Source: an uncultured Muribaculaceae bacterium
GTDB lineage: Bacteria; Bacteroidota; Bacteroidia; Bacteroidales; Muribaculaceae
Direction of reading: 5' to 3'
Assembly: GCA_947625935.1 (NCBI GenBank)
Contig: CANQQE010000010.1
Location: 1 to 64,000 of the forward strand
Length of the DNA stretch: 64,000 nt
Shown here: piece by piece, positions 6,855 to 16,536 of the stretch
How the letters are laid out: every line of letters starts with the position of its first letter
Numbering within the stretch: position 1 is the first letter of the stretch
Notes under the pieces: model-generated
The model's database searches: none
Seen by the model: the letters and a program-made list of their open reading frames with translations, nothing else
Told to the model about the DNA's origin: nothing
Made by a program: the position numbers and the translations under genes

Positions 6855-9800
6855 TTATCTCACAATCTTTATAGTGGTTGTCAAGCCGTCAGCGTGGGCT
6901 GTGACCACATAGACTCCGGCGGGAAGATGCGCTACACCGACAGAGGTAGCCGCAGTTGCCTCGGCGACAAGAGCGCCGGCAGCCGAGTAGACAGCTATGT
7001 CGCTTGGCTGCGAAGCCATGACGGTCGAAGTGTTGGCGTCATAGGTGATGACACCGTCAGCCGATCCTTCAACCTCCACAACGCCCGACGACTGCGTATA
7101 GGAGACCACGTTTGATTCACCCGACTCCTCACCGTCGCGTACAGCGGTGACATAGTAACGCCCTGTCTTGGCGTTAGCGACGGTGAACGTCTCTTGCGGT
7201 ATAATCTCAGCGAGCAAGTCGCCGTCGCGATACACATTATAAACCACCGACGGTTGCTCGTCGCCCTCTGCTTTGGCCATGTTGCGCAAAGGAAGCTCCT
7301 GATCGGGAGTAGAGACAATGGCATAGATGCGCCAGTTGTGGTCCATCTTGAACTTGGTCTTCAACGAATACCAGTAACCGGGAGTCGCGCTCGACGATAT
7401 GAGGTCGCCATATCCCGCGTTGGCTGCGCTTTCATCCATTCCGAGAGGCTTGATTCCTGAGGCATAAGTGACTAAGTATCCTACGCACACGTCCGTCCCC
7501 TCGGGAATCACGACAGGCTCGTTGAGACGCACGTCGTTCAGACCGACTGAGAGAGAGCTGACGGGGACACTCTGCTCATAGACGATATTTTCGCCGTACA
7601 TCACAATCACCGCAGCCGATTTAAGCTCGGTGCTGTAAAGGCCAAACTGAATGTGTGAGATTTTGTTGCCGGCGTTTGATGCAAGTTCCTCTGCGGGAAT
7701 CTTGATAGCGCAATATGACGAACGGGTGCCTGAGCCGGTCATGCCCAGACCTAAGTCGGAATTACCGGTCGCATAAGTGAGTACTGTCGCATTCTCAGGC
7801 GATTGCCAGCTCAGCGTGAGGTCTTTTCCCGACACCTCACCGGTAAGAGCGAACGGTGCCACTGCCTTTTGAGCTATTGTGTTGCGTATCACCACTTCCT
7901 CCGATGGTTTAGACTCCCATCCATTGTCGAATTTGGCGGTCACATAGTATGTGAAAAGTCCATAGTTGTTGAGCATTTCGGTGAAATTATGAGCTGTTAC
8001 CGTGCTGATCAGGTCACCATTGCGGTAGATGTTGAACCCGGCCGCTTTGAGAGCTTTTTTGACAGGGGCGGCGGCAACCGGGGCAACGACGGCGGCGTCG
8101 GCCTCAATGCCAAACTCTTTTTCGGCTTTAACCGTCGGCATGGCGATCACCCGCTTGTCGTCCGACACGCGGAGCGGAGCTGTCGATGAAGGTTCATCGT
8201 CCGAGGCTGAAACCATTGCGGAGATGAATATATTATAGTTGTTGTAGGTGGGGTTGATAGTTCCAAGGTTAATCCATGTCGCCCCGTTGGTGAAGCTGAC
8301 GCGTGATCCGCCATCCACCAGCGGGCCCTCGTCGATGACTATACCACCGACACCGGCCGGAATCGTGCCGGAATAAGCCAGAATCAAATCCTGGGCGCCG
8401 GTGATATCAACAGCCTGAGGCAGCTCTATAGTGTAGACGGCCTGAGGGGTTATGGCGCCGTCGGGAATCTCGATTTCCGACAGAGCGACACCCTGCTTGG
8501 TATAAACGCCGAGTTTGAAATTGCCGATGTTTTCGCCGATCATGAATTTCAGCTTGGTGATTTTCGAACCGGCATAATCGGCGAGTTCACTGGCAGTGAA
8601 CTGTGTGCCCCACATCAACGACATCTCCTCTTCAAACGAAGCCATAGCGTAGGGATCGCCGCAATGACGCAGCTCCTTGTCCATATTCCACTTGATTGAA
8701 ACCTCTTTGGTGTCGGGGTTCATCTCACCCACCTCTATCAGCGGAGCCGAATAGGCCGGCGGGAGAGCAACGTTGACTTTGACATCCACGGGAGCCGACT
8801 TGCGGTCGCCCGATTTGGCCACAATTGAATAGAGGTATGTGCCAAGATCGGTGACTACATCCGTAGCCTCGGTGGCAGCAAGATCCGATTTTATTTTCTG
8901 GCCGTCACGATAGATGTCATAAGCCGGAGTGGCTAATGGAGCGGGATTATCCTGAACGTCGGCTGTCAGCATCCAGTTACCCTCTATACCACCCGATTTA
9001 AGGGTTTTCCATGACGGTTTTGATTTCAGGAAGTTTGAGCTATTGGGCGACGAAGTTGAGAAACTGTTACCTTTGGAGTTGATGGTCACCCCTCCGCCGA
9101 CACCTATCGGGTGAGCCTTAGGCGTATGGAGGACGTATAGACCGTAGGCATATGAGTGTCCCGGTTTGAGTTCCACCGGCTCTGTCAACGTGAACTTGGC
9201 CCACTCGCCGGCAGCGATCGCGGCGACACTCTCGTCCGAAACTTTCTCATATTTGATCATAGTACCGTCCTCATAAATGAACACTGTCACACCCGAAACG
9301 ACAGCTTCGGTGAACATGAAGTTGACAGCGGTCAGCTTAGATCCCGCAAAAGCCACCAGATCTGTAGCCGAAAATTCATTCTTCACCCACACTTTGGTGT
9401 TCGACGATGCCGTACCGCCTATTGATTGTGACAGGGTTTTGTCTGACCATGTCAGCTCCTGACCGCCTAATAGCGGCGCGGCCCACTTCAGCGAAACATT
9501 GAGATTTTCAACTTTAGTGCTGATTGGAGTGACACCGGGGTAATATGAACCGATTCCTTTGATTTCAGCGGTCACGGGCTGCGACTTGATTTCCGTGTCG
9601 CCATAGACGGCGGCTATCGAATAGCTGTTCACGCCTTCCACCTCATCCTCTATGTCAAACCAGGGGTTGACGAGCATATTGTCGTTGAGTTTCGTCTCAC
9701 CGCGGTACACGTTGTAACCTTCTGGAGCCTCATCGACATTGTTTTCGAGATTGGCTGTGATCAGGTAATCTCCCTGAGCCGTGGCTGCCCAGTTCTCTCC

Positions 9801-10367
9801 GTCATAGGAGAACAGGTCACCCTTGCCCGGAGCGTTGGTTGAGCTATCCTTGATGGCGGTCATCTCAAAATTTGAGCCACAAACGAATTTCAGAGCGAAA
9901 CGATACTGACGCCCCTCGGCGATGGTCACCGCCTGAGGCAACGACACTTCAATGAATGTATCCTTCTTAAACTGTGCCGGATCGGCATCCGCCTCGGCCA
10001 CGACCACCCCGTCCTCATAAACGAGCACGGTCACTTTATAGGCCGGGACATATTGGTAGTAGGTGATTGATTTGATTTTTTCACCTACCGACTGCTGCAA
10101 GTCAGCCGGTTCAAACAAGGAACTGACATAGAATGTCACAGGTTTTTGGGGATCGGCCGAAGTCCCGGAATCACCGTTATAGGCGTTCCCATCGTGCCAT
10201 TGCAGAGTCTTTGCCGACTCCGGGGCCCTCCAATTGAGAGACACTTTTGAAAATACATTGTCGCAAGTGACACTGTGCGGCGCGCCCTGCATGGCGTTCA
10301 CAGCAGGAATCGCCAGCAAGCCCGACAAGGCTATAGCCGAAATGCGATTAAACAGATTGTCGTTCAT
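6855..10367 (-). CDS. Large secreted repeat protein with T9SS-type C-terminal tail
   Basis: A 1170-residue exported protein with a signal peptide (about residues 1-25). It contains tandem beta-sandwich units. Each has a Trp/ligand segment such as SLNWRAPESAKTLQWHDG or TLSWQSPENATVLTYATG, then a jelly-roll-like stretch with VLVYEDGVVV or VFIYEDGTMIK, and ends with a YNVYRDGDLL-type motif. That motif recurs as NVYRGETKL, DIYRDGQKI, NIYRNGDLI and NVYRDGDLL. The last 75 residues (DIAVYSAAGALVAEA ... GVYVVTAHADG ... IKIVR) look like a type A sorting domain of the type IX secretion system, so the protein is probably surface-attached or released. Adhesion or glycan binding is a guess. It is a single-gene unit, divergent from apbE. 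Confidence 0.8.
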   Translation of the reverse strand: MNDNLFNRISAIALSGLLAIPAVNAMQGAPHSVTCDNVFSKVSLNWRAPESAKTLQWHDGNAYNGDSGTSADPQKPVTFYVSSLFEPADLQQSVGEKIKSITYYQYVPAYKVTVLVYEDGVVVAEADADPAQFKKDTFIEVSLPQAVTIAEGRQYRFALKFVCGSNFEMTAIKDSSTNAPGKGDLFSYDGENWAATAQGDYLITANLENNVDEAPEGYNVYRGETKLNDNMLVNPWFDIEDEVEGVNSYSIAAVYGDTEIKSQPVTAEIKGIGSYYPGVTPISTKVENLNVSLKWAAPLLGGQELTWSDKTLSQSIGGTASSNTKVWVKNEFSATDLVAFAGSKLTAVNFMFTEAVVSGVTVFIYEDGTMIKYEKVSDESVAAIAAGEWAKFTLTEPVELKPGHSYAYGLYVLHTPKAHPIGVGGGVTINSKGNSFSTSSPNSSNFLKSKPSWKTLKSGGIEGNWMLTADVQDNPAPLATPAYDIYRDGQKIKSDLAATEATDVVTDLGTYLYSIVAKSGDRKSAPVDVKVNVALPPAYSAPLIEVGEMNPDTKEVSIKWNMDKELRHCGDPYAMASFEEEMSLMWGTQFTASELADYAGSKITKLKFMIGENIGNFKLGVYTKQGVALSEIEIPDGAITPQAVYTIELPQAVDITGAQDLILAYSGTIPAGVGGIVIDEGPLVDGGSRVSFTNGATWINLGTINPTYNNYNIFISAMVSASDDEPSSTAPLRVSDDKRVIAMPTVKAEKEFGIEADAAVVAPVAAAPVKKALKAAGFNIYRNGDLISTVTAHNFTEMLNNYGLFTYYVTAKFDNGWESKPSEEVVIRNTIAQKAVAPFALTGEVSGKDLTLSWQSPENATVLTYATGNSDLGLGMTGSGTRSSYCAIKIPAEELASNAGNKISHIQFGLYSTELKSAAVIVMYGENIVYEQSVPVSSLSVGLNDVRLNEPVVIPEGTDVCVGYLVTYASGIKPLGMDESAANAGYGDLISSSATPGYWYSLKTKFKMDHNWRIYAIVSTPDQELPLRNMAKAEGDEQPSVVYNVYRDGDLLAEIIPQETFTVANAKTGRYYVTAVRDGEESGESNVVSYTQSSGVVEVEGSADGVITYDANTSTVMASQPSDIAVYSAAGALVAEATAATSVGVAHLPAGVYVVTAHADGLTTTIKIVR

Positions 10368-10396
10368 TTTGCACTGTTTTTAAATGATTATTTTGA

Positions 10397-10404
10397 CAAA
10401 TGTA
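10397..10404 (-). promoter_or_regulatory. -7 box of the large repeat protein gene
   Basis: TACATTTG on the minus strand matches TAnnTTTG and lies 30 bases ahead of the start codon. No convincing -33 box is seen at the usual distance. Confidence 0.55.
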
Positions 10405-10535
10405 ACGAGTTTTCTATTATCTCAGTACCATTGGTCTGACTTTTTGCTGATTTTATATTTTTTTACCATTAACGTCTCGTTTTAACAATCCTGAGTGCTA
10501 ACTTTTAAACATCGTCTCGTTAAACAAAAATATAT

Positions 10536-10543
10536 TATTTTTG
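10536..10543 (+). promoter_or_regulatory. -7 box of apbE
   Basis: TATTTTTG matches TAnnTTTG and lies 20 bases ahead of the apbE ATG at 10564. The surrounding divergent intergenic stretch (10368-10563) is AT-rich. The -33 element is unclear. Confidence 0.5.
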
Positions 10544-10563
10544 CCGTCAAAACAACCACCTTG

Positions 10564-11574
10564 ATGAAAACGACGATTCACATCTTAGTCATGTTAGTCT
10601 CAGTGGCGGCGGTATACGGATGCTCCGAGAGCCGCGGCCGCTCCACCTACCGCGACACGGAGGGGGCGGTATGGAACACAACCTACCATGTGACCTACCG
10701 AAGCCCAAAGCTCCTCGACGACTCAATTATAGCGGTAATGAGGAAGGTGGAACTGACATTGTCTCCATTCTGCAAGACGTCGATAATATCACGCATAAAC
10801 CGCAATGAGAACGCGAGGCCCGATTCAATGCTCAAGGAAGTTTTCAACACCTCGCTGATGGTCAACAAATTGAGTGGCGGCATGTTCGATCCCACCGTAG
10901 GCACGCTTGTGAGCCTGTGGGGCTTCGGCGAAGCCGGACACAACACCCCCGAACCGACAGCCGCGATGATCGACAGCGCGTTGCGATCGGTCGGTATAAG
11001 ACGATGCCGATTGACCGAGACCGGAATCTCCAAACCCACTCCCTACACACGGTTCAACTTCTCGGCCATAACCAAAGGTTTTGGATGCGACATGGTGGGA
11101 AAAATGCTGAGACGAAACGGATGCAACGACTATATGGTGGAAATCGGAGGTGAAATCGCGCTTTCTGGACTCAACCGCCGCGGTGAGCCTTGGCGCATCA
11201 TGATCGACGCACCCGTGGTCAACGACTCGACAATCGACCACCGACGCATGGCTGTCATCGCCTTAACCGACCGCGGCGTGGCCACATCAGGCAACTACCG
11301 CAACTTCCGCCACACCGCCAACGGTACCGTAGGCCACACCATAAGCCCCGTGACTGGACGCCCGGTGGCTACGTCGACTCTAAGCGCTACGGTCGTGGCC
11401 CCGACGGCCATGCTCGCCGACGCGCTCGCCACAGCCTGCATGGCCATGGACCCCGACAGCGCGCTGGCCATGGCCGACAAAATGACCGATACCGGGATAA
11501 TGCTCGTGAGCATTAAAGACAATGGGGAGTGGCGGATCAAAACATCGAAACAGTTCCCCGAATTATCACGCTGA
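10564..11574 (+). CDS. apbE: FAD:protein FMN transferase (ApbE lipoprotein)
   Basis: A 336-residue lipoprotein of the ApbE family, which uses FAD to attach FMN to Thr/Ser of electron-transport proteins such as NqrB/NqrC or RnfG in a magnesium-dependent reaction. The N-terminal signal ends in a lipobox with Cys20 (AAVYG-Cys). Family motifs seen are GTLVSLWGFGEAG, ITKGFGCDMVGKML, DYMVEIGGEIALSG and HTISPVTGRPV. ATG 10564 was chosen over an upstream in-frame start because it opens the signal peptide and lies downstream of the -7 box. It is a single gene; no Nqr/Rnf genes are in the window. Confidence 0.92.
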   Translation: MKTTIHILVMLVSVAAVYGCSESRGRSTYRDTEGAVWNTTYHVTYRSPKLLDDSIIAVMRKVELTLSPFCKTSIISRINRNENARPDSMLKEVFNTSLMVNKLSGGMFDPTVGTLVSLWGFGEAGHNTPEPTAAMIDSALRSVGIRRCRLTETGISKPTPYTRFNFSAITKGFGCDMVGKMLRRNGCNDYMVEIGGEIALSGLNRRGEPWRIMIDAPVVNDSTIDHRRMAVIALTDRGVATSGNYRNFRHTANGTVGHTISPVTGRPVATSTLSATVVAPTAMLADALATACMAMDPDSALAMADKMTDTGIMLVSIKDNGEWRIKTSKQFPELSR

Positions 11575-11643
11575 CGCAAAACGGAATAAATCATCCGGCC
11601 ACTATACATCCCGCGGATTCATAATCGGCCCGCTAAAACACAC

Positions 11644-11673
11644 GAGGGGGTGAGCTTCAATGCTCACCCCCTC
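11644..11673 (-). terminator. Terminator after tRNA-Gln
   Basis: A perfect 12-bp GC-rich stem (11644-11655 with 11662-11673) and a 6-base loop is followed on the minus strand by GTGTGTTTTAG. It sits nine bases past the tRNA-Gln 3' end. It also lies downstream of apbE and may stop both. Confidence 0.8.
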
Positions 11674-11682
11674 TGATCGGTG

Positions 11683-11753
11683 TTGTCTTACCTGGATTCG
11701 AACCAAGACAGGCAGAACCAAAAACTGCAGTGCTACCATTACACCATAAGACA
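11683..11753 (-). tRNA. tRNA-Gln (anticodon UUG)
   Basis: Seventy-one bases on the minus strand fold as a tRNA: acceptor TGTCTTA/TAAGACA, D arm with AATGGTA, anticodon loop TTTTGGT (anticodon TTG), and T loop TTCGAAT. CCA is not encoded. The closing pair of the anticodon stem is a T-T mismatch, which I take as natural variation. Confidence 0.93.
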
Positions 11754-11797
11754 ATCCTTATTGCCCAAGAGATGACGCTGCATCCCCTAAAGCGTTG

Positions 11798-11829
11798 CAA
11801 AGTTACGCCATTTTCGCGTAGTATGCAAA
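11798..11829 (-). promoter_or_regulatory. Promoter of tRNA-Gln
   Basis: On the minus strand TTTG (11826-11829), a 20-bp spacer and TAACTTTG (11798-11805) match the consensus. It lies between the tyrS stop and the tRNA, so the tRNA need not depend on tyrS transcription. Confidence 0.75.
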
Positions 11830-11845
11830 TATTCCTTGCCGTTTT

Positions 11846-13138
11846 TTATTTTACAATCAGCAGGAAGTAGTTCTTTTTACCGCGTTGAACAAGGATATAT
11901 TTGTCATTGAGCAACATATCCAGTGATGCCGCGGTATAAATATCATTGACTTTTTCCTTATTGATCGACAATCCACCCTGTTGAGCCATCTTGCGAGCCT
12001 CCCCTTTTGACGGGAACACCGCAGCACGGTCGGTCAACAGATCAGCGAACTTGATACCGTCAGCTATCTCCTGACGTGACACCTCATATTGGGGTACCCC
12101 GGCGAAGACATCGAGCAACGTCGCCTCGTCGATTTTTTTCAAAGTTTCCGAAGCATGGTTGCTGAACAATATCTGCGATGCCTCGACGGCGGCCTCATAG
12201 TCGGCTGCCGAGTGAACCATCGTGGTTATCTCCTTGGCAAGACGTTTCTGCAGGGGACGCTGGCCGGGGTCGGCGGCTTGCTCAGCCACGAGTTGTTCTA
12301 TCTCCTCCCGCGAAAGCTCTGTGAAAATCTTGATATATTTCTCGGCGTCAGCGTCGCTCACGTTGAGCCAGAACTGGTAGAACTTGTAGGGTGATGTATA
12401 GCGCGGGTCGAGCCACACGTTGCCGCTCTCGGTCTTCCCGAATTTACCGCCGTCGGCCTTGGTTATCAGCGGGCAAGTCAGAGCGTACGCCTCGCCGCCG
12501 AGGGTGCGGCGTATCAGCTCAGTGCCGGTCGTGATATTCCCCCATTGGTCCGAACCGCCAAGCTGCAGCTTGCAGTTTTTGGTCTCATAGAGGTGGAGGA
12601 AATCATAGCCCTGCACAAGCTGGTAAGAGAACTCCGTGAACGACATGCCCTGCTGCGACTCGCCGGCAAGGCGTTTTTTCACCGAGTCTTTTGCCATCAT
12701 ATAGTTGACTGTTATTAGCTTGCCTACGTCACGGATGAAACCGAGGAACGAGAAGTTCTTCATCCAGTCATAGTTGTTGACCATCTCGGCAGCATTGGGA
12801 GCGTCGCTGTCAAAGTCCAAGAATTTTGACAATTGTTTTTTGATGGCCTCCTGATTGTGTCGCAGGGTCTCCTCATCGAGGAGCTTGCGCTCCTGACTTT
12901 TCATCGAAGGGTCACCGATCATGCCGGTCGCTCCGCCTACAAGTGCGATAGGCTTGTGACCGGAGCGTTGGAAATGCTTCAGAATCATCACCCCGACGAG
13001 GTGGCCTATGTGCAGACTGTCCGCGGTCGGGTCAATCCCGAGGTAAGCGGTAGTCATCTCTTTTTTGAGCTGTTCGTCCGTGCCGGGCATCACGGAGTGT
13101 ATCATGCCGCGCCACGTCAGTTCTTCTATAAAGTCCAT
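11846..13138 (-). CDS. tyrS: Tyrosyl-tRNA synthetase
   Basis: A 430-residue class I aminoacyl-tRNA synthetase charging tRNA-Tyr in the cytosol. The HIGH-type signature is seen in [10 protein letters not shown] near residue 40 and the KMSKS-type loop in [11 protein letters not shown] near residue 230. The tyrosine-binding region includes [16 protein letters not shown]-terminal S4-like RNA-binding domain follows ([18 protein letters not shown]). Length is normal. It follows the aminotransferase gene by 56 bases on the same strand and may be co-transcribed with it. Confidence 0.97.
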   Translation of the reverse strand: MDFIEELTWRGMIHSVMPGTDEQLKKEMTTAYLGIDPTADSLHIGHLVGVMILKHFQRSGHKPIALVGGATGMIGDPSMKSQERKLLDEETLRHNQEAIKKQLSKFLDFDSDAPNAAEMVNNYDWMKNFSFLGFIRDVGKLITVNYMMAKDSVKKRLAGESQQGMSFTEFSYQLVQGYDFLHLYETKNCKLQLGGSDQWGNITTGTELIRRTLGGEAYALTCPLITKADGGKFGKTESGNVWLDPRYTSPYKFYQFWLNVSDADAEKYIKIFTELSREEIEQLVAEQAADPGQRPLQKRLAKEITTMVHSAADYEAAVEASQILFSNHASETLKKIDEATLLDVFAGVPQYEVSRQEIADGIKFADLLTDRAAVFPSKGEARKMAQQGGLSINKEKVNDIYTAASLDMLLNDKYILVQRGKKNYFLLIVK

Positions 13139-13194
13139 GTTTTTGGTTTCGATATTGTTTGGATATGGTTAACGTTCATGAATCATTCTCGCGG

Positions 13195-14388
13195 TCACGA
13201 CAGCTTGGCCAAGGCAGCCTTGATGCGGCGCATAGCCTCCCGTATGTTGTCGTCACTTGTAGCGTACGAGAGCCTTATGTACCCGGGAGCGCAGAACGCA
13301 GCCCCGTCCACGGTGGCCACATGGGCCTCGGCGAGCAAATAGAGCGCAAGGTCGCCGGCCGAACCGATAATGGTGTCGCCATGACGTTTTCCGATATAGG
13401 CCGACACCTCAGGGAATAAATAAAACGCTCCCTGGGGTTTGTTGACCTTCAAGCCGGGGATTTCCTTGGCCAGCTCGACCACGAGGTCGCGGCGGCGTTC
13501 AAACGCCACGCGCATCTCCTCAACGCAATCCTGCGGGCCGTCATAAGCTGCCTCGGCGGCTTTCTGGGCGATCGACGACGGGTTTGAAGTATATTGGCTC
13601 TGGAGCTTGTTGCAAGCCTTGGCTATCGCGAGCGGAGCAGCGATGAATCCTATGCGCCACCCGGTCATGGCATACGCCTTTGACACTCCGTTGACAATCA
13701 CGACACGGTCGGCGATCTCAGGGAACGAGGCCAACGAAGTGAACGAGCCGGTGAAGTTGATATGCTCGTAAATCTCATCGGAAAGTACGAGCACCTGCGG
13801 ATGGCGTGCGAGAACGTCCACCAAAGCCTGAAGCTCGTCGCGGGTGTAGACACTGCCGGTGGGATTCGACGGCGAGCAGATGATGATCAACCGCGTGCGG
13901 TCGGTGATAGCGGCTTCAAGCTGCTCAGGGGTCACCTTGAAGTCCTGTTCTATCGAAGCCGGCACGAGCACATTGTGGCCGCCGGCGAGCTTGACCATCT
14001 CGACATAGCTGACCCACGCCGGGGTGGGTATCACCACCTCGTCGCCGGGGTTGACGGTCGACAGCACCACGTTACAGAGCGACTGTTTGGCACCGCCAGA
14101 AACCACTATCTGCTCGGGAGCGTAATCGAGTCCGTTTTCCTTGCGGAGTTTGGCAGCGATGGCTTTGCGTAGCGACATATAGCCGGCCACCGGCGTATAG
14201 AACGAGTAATTCTCGTCAATGGCCCGTTTGGCGGCCTCTTTGATATGGTCCGGTGTATTGAAATCGGGTTCACCCACCGAAAGGTTTATCACATCGACAC
14301 CTTGTGCCTTTAGTTCGTTGCTCTTTTGCGACATCGCCAGAGTTGCCGAAGGTGAGAGCGACTGGACGCGTTCTGAAATCTGTGTCAT
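13195..14388 (-). CDS. aspC: Aspartate aminotransferase (class I/II, PLP)
   Basis: A 397-residue fold type I PLP aminotransferase, most like bacterial subgroup I-beta aspartate aminotransferases, making aspartate and 2-oxoglutarate from oxaloacetate and glutamate. The PLP lysine lies in VNGVSKAYAMTGWRIG. The substrate-binding segments SVGEPDFNTPDHI and CSPSNPTGSVYTRDEL are intact. ATG 14388 (MTQISERVQSLSPSATLAM) is the family start; a longer frame upstream has no family character. A -7 box TATCTTTG (14434-14441, minus strand) lies about 45 bases ahead. Related enzymes of this clade can act on other amino acids, so specificity is inferred. Confidence 0.9.
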   Translation of the reverse strand: MTQISERVQSLSPSATLAMSQKSNELKAQGVDVINLSVGEPDFNTPDHIKEAAKRAIDENYSFYTPVAGYMSLRKAIAAKLRKENGLDYAPEQIVVSGGAKQSLCNVVLSTVNPGDEVVIPTPAWVSYVEMVKLAGGHNVLVPASIEQDFKVTPEQLEAAITDRTRLIIICSPSNPTGSVYTRDELQALVDVLARHPQVLVLSDEIYEHINFTGSFTSLASFPEIADRVVIVNGVSKAYAMTGWRIGFIAAPLAIAKACNKLQSQYTSNPSSIAQKAAEAAYDGPQDCVEEMRVAFERRRDLVVELAKEIPGLKVNKPQGAFYLFPEVSAYIGKRHGDTIIGSAGDLALYLLAEAHVATVDGAAFCAPGYIRLSYATSDDNIREAMRRIKAALAKLS

Positions 14389-14508
14389 TGATAACAATCT
14401 TTTATCGAAATGGTCAAAAATGCAATTATTTCGCAAAGATACATCATAAAACCGAAATAACCGCCAAATATGCGTCCTAATAATCGCCACTCGTTTTTTA
14501 CGCTGCCG

Positions 14509-15864
14509 TCATATGGCCCCCACCGAGTTAAGGAAAATCAGGAATATCGCTATCGGACACACCCATCTCAGGCAAAAAACGAGGAGTTTCAGCATCCTGA
14601 AACGGAACAAACCGTTGTCGGTGAACTCCGACTTCAGGAAACGGCGATCCACAAACCAACCTACAAATATTGAGCAGATAAGACCACCTGCCGGGAGGCA
14701 TATGTTGGACGATACATAATCAAACAGCGAGAACAGCGTCAGTCCCCCGACTGTGAAATCGCCAAGCGGGCCGAAACTCAAGGCACACAACACGCCACCG
14801 ACGAGAGCTATGGCCGACGACACAACCGTAGCCTTGGCACGGCTCCACCCCTTTTCCTCGCAGAAATAGGTTATCGAAATCTCGCTCATCGACACCGTCG
14901 ATGTCAGCGAGGCTAAAAACAGCAACAGGAAAAACAGCGTCGACCAAACTCCGCCACCCGCAAGGCGGCTGAAGATGTAGGGCAACACCTCAAACACAAG
15001 CGTAGGGCCGGCCTCGGGAGAGATGCCGAATGTGAACACCGCCGGGAAAATTATCACTCCGGCGAGCACGGCAACCATCGAGTCGAGAAACGCCGTGGTG
15101 ACCGCCGTTCGTCCCAGACGGTTACGGTTGTTGAAATAAGAAGCATAGGTCATCATGCACCCTAATCCGAGACTCAGAGAAAAAAATGCCTGACCGAGCG
15201 CGCCCAGCAACACCGACGGAGTTATCTTGCTGAAATCGGGATTGAAAAGAAACGTTATGCCCTCGTTGAACCCCGGCATAGTGAACGAGTTGACACAGAA
15301 AGCCGCCAACAGCAGAAACAGCAACGGCATCAATATGTTCGACGCGCGCTCTATCCCTTTGGTAACCCCGCCTATCAGTATCGCGAAGTTACACAGCAGA
15401 AACACCACTGTCCACATAACAGGACGCCAGCCGCTCGTCAGTTCAAGAAATTGGTTGTGACCCGTCGCGGTGCTGCTGAAATCAAGCGTGCCGAACGCCG
15501 AAGAAATGCTATATTCCACAGTCCAGCCGGCCACCACCGAATAGAAGCTCAATATCATGAGCGACGCCACGATTCCGATATACCCTGCTATATGCCAGTT
15601 TTGCCTCGGTTTAAGTGTGCGGTATGCTCCGAAAATATTACTGTGGGTACCGCGGCCCATCGCGAACTCTGCGCATAGAAGCGGCACACCTATCAGCAGC
15701 ACAAACGCTATGTAGCATATCATGAACGCACCACCCCCGTGCGCCCCGGCTTCATAGGGGAAACGCCATATGTTGCCCAACCCGACGGCCGAGCCGACAG
15801 TAGTGGCTATCGCACCGAATTTGGTGGCGAACACTGCCCTCTCTTTCACACTTTTACTCCCCAT
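14509..15864 (-). CDS. Sodium-dependent neurotransmitter-type (NSS/SNF) transporter
   Basis: A 451-residue inner-membrane sodium:amino-acid symporter of the NSS family, with 11-12 membrane segments. The N-terminal family signature is clear: ATTVGSAVGLGNIWRFPY, with the unwound TM1 motif, then AHGGGAFMICYIAFVLL in TM2. SLSLGLGCMMTYASYF matches TM6, whose unwound centre binds substrate and sodium. Bacterial relatives carry Leu, Trp or Tyr; the substrate here is not predictable. The start overlaps the end of purN by 11 bases, so the two are likely co-expressed. It is the last gene of this unit. Confidence 0.93.
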   Translation of the reverse strand: MGSKSVKERAVFATKFGAIATTVGSAVGLGNIWRFPYEAGAHGGGAFMICYIAFVLLIGVPLLCAEFAMGRGTHSNIFGAYRTLKPRQNWHIAGYIGIVASLMILSFYSVVAGWTVEYSISSAFGTLDFSSTATGHNQFLELTSGWRPVMWTVVFLLCNFAILIGGVTKGIERASNILMPLLFLLLAAFCVNSFTMPGFNEGITFLFNPDFSKITPSVLLGALGQAFFSLSLGLGCMMTYASYFNNRNRLGRTAVTTAFLDSMVAVLAGVIIFPAVFTFGISPEAGPTLVFEVLPYIFSRLAGGGVWSTLFFLLLFLASLTSTVSMSEISITYFCEEKGWSRAKATVVSSAIALVGGVLCALSFGPLGDFTVGGLTLFSLFDYVSSNICLPAGGLICSIFVGWFVDRRFLKSEFTDNGLFRFRMLKLLVFCLRWVCPIAIFLIFLNSVGAI

Positions 15865-16444
15865 CGCTGTTTGCTATTACAGAACCTATCACCCAGGGCA
15901 GGTGACGTATTTCCAAATCCCTGACCTTACGCTCCACGTCAGCGGGCGTGTCGTCAGCCGACACAGCGACAGCGGCCTGAAAAATCACCCGCCCCTCGTC
16001 ATACCCTTCGCTGACATGGTGGATTGTGATACCCGTCTCGCGCTCCCCGGCAGCCACAACAGCCTCATGCACATGACGGCCATACATCCCTTTGCCGCCG
16101 AATTTGGGCAGCAGGGCCGGATGGATGTTGACAATGCGTCCGCGGTAGCGGTCTACCAAAAACTCCGGCACCTTCAGGAGGAAACCCGCAAGCACTATGA
16201 AGTCGATTCCGTGGGCGGTGAGAACCCCGTTAATCGTCTCGGGATCATTGAGCTGGTCGCGCGACATCACCACCGAGGCTACTCCAAGAGCCTCAGCGCG
16301 GCGAGGCGCGAGTGCGTCGGGGCGGTTGCACACCACGAGGGCCACCTCGGCTGTCTCGCGATGGTCATTGAAATATTTTATGAGATTTTCAGCGTTTGAG
16401 CCGTTGCCCGATGCGAAAACGGCTATACGTTTGATTATTGGCAT
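15854..16444 (-). CDS. purN: Phosphoribosylglycinamide formyltransferase
   Basis: A 196-residue enzyme that transfers a formyl group from 10-formyl-THF to GAR in purine synthesis. Seen are the N-terminal nucleotide-type motif ASGNGSNAENLIKYF, the catalytic NIHPALLPKFGGKGMYG with the Asn and His expected, and the downstream TGITIHHVSEGYDEGR holding the catalytic Asp. ATG 16444 was chosen as the conserved start; a frame 33 bases longer adds residues with no family match. The 3' end overlaps the symporter gene by 11 bases. Confidence 0.94.
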   Translation of the reverse strand: MPIIKRIAVFASGNGSNAENLIKYFNDHRETAEVALVVCNRPDALAPRRAEALGVASVVMSRDQLNDPETINGVLTAHGIDFIVLAGFLLKVPEFLVDRYRGRIVNIHPALLPKFGGKGMYGRHVHEAVVAAGERETGITIHHVSEGYDEGRVIFQAAVAVSADDTPADVERKVRDLEIRHLPWVIGSVIANSDGE

Positions 16445-16536
16445 TGCTATGGGTGGAGCTGTTAATATCGTTTTCACCCGCGAATATACGAATAAGTCAA
16501 GAAATCACAACCTGCCCGCAGACTCCTTGTGCCGGT

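Noticed and set aside
10695-11609. Minus-strand frames across apbE
   Set aside because: Shadows of the apbE gene, which has its lipobox, flavin-transferase motifs and upstream -7 box on the plus strand.
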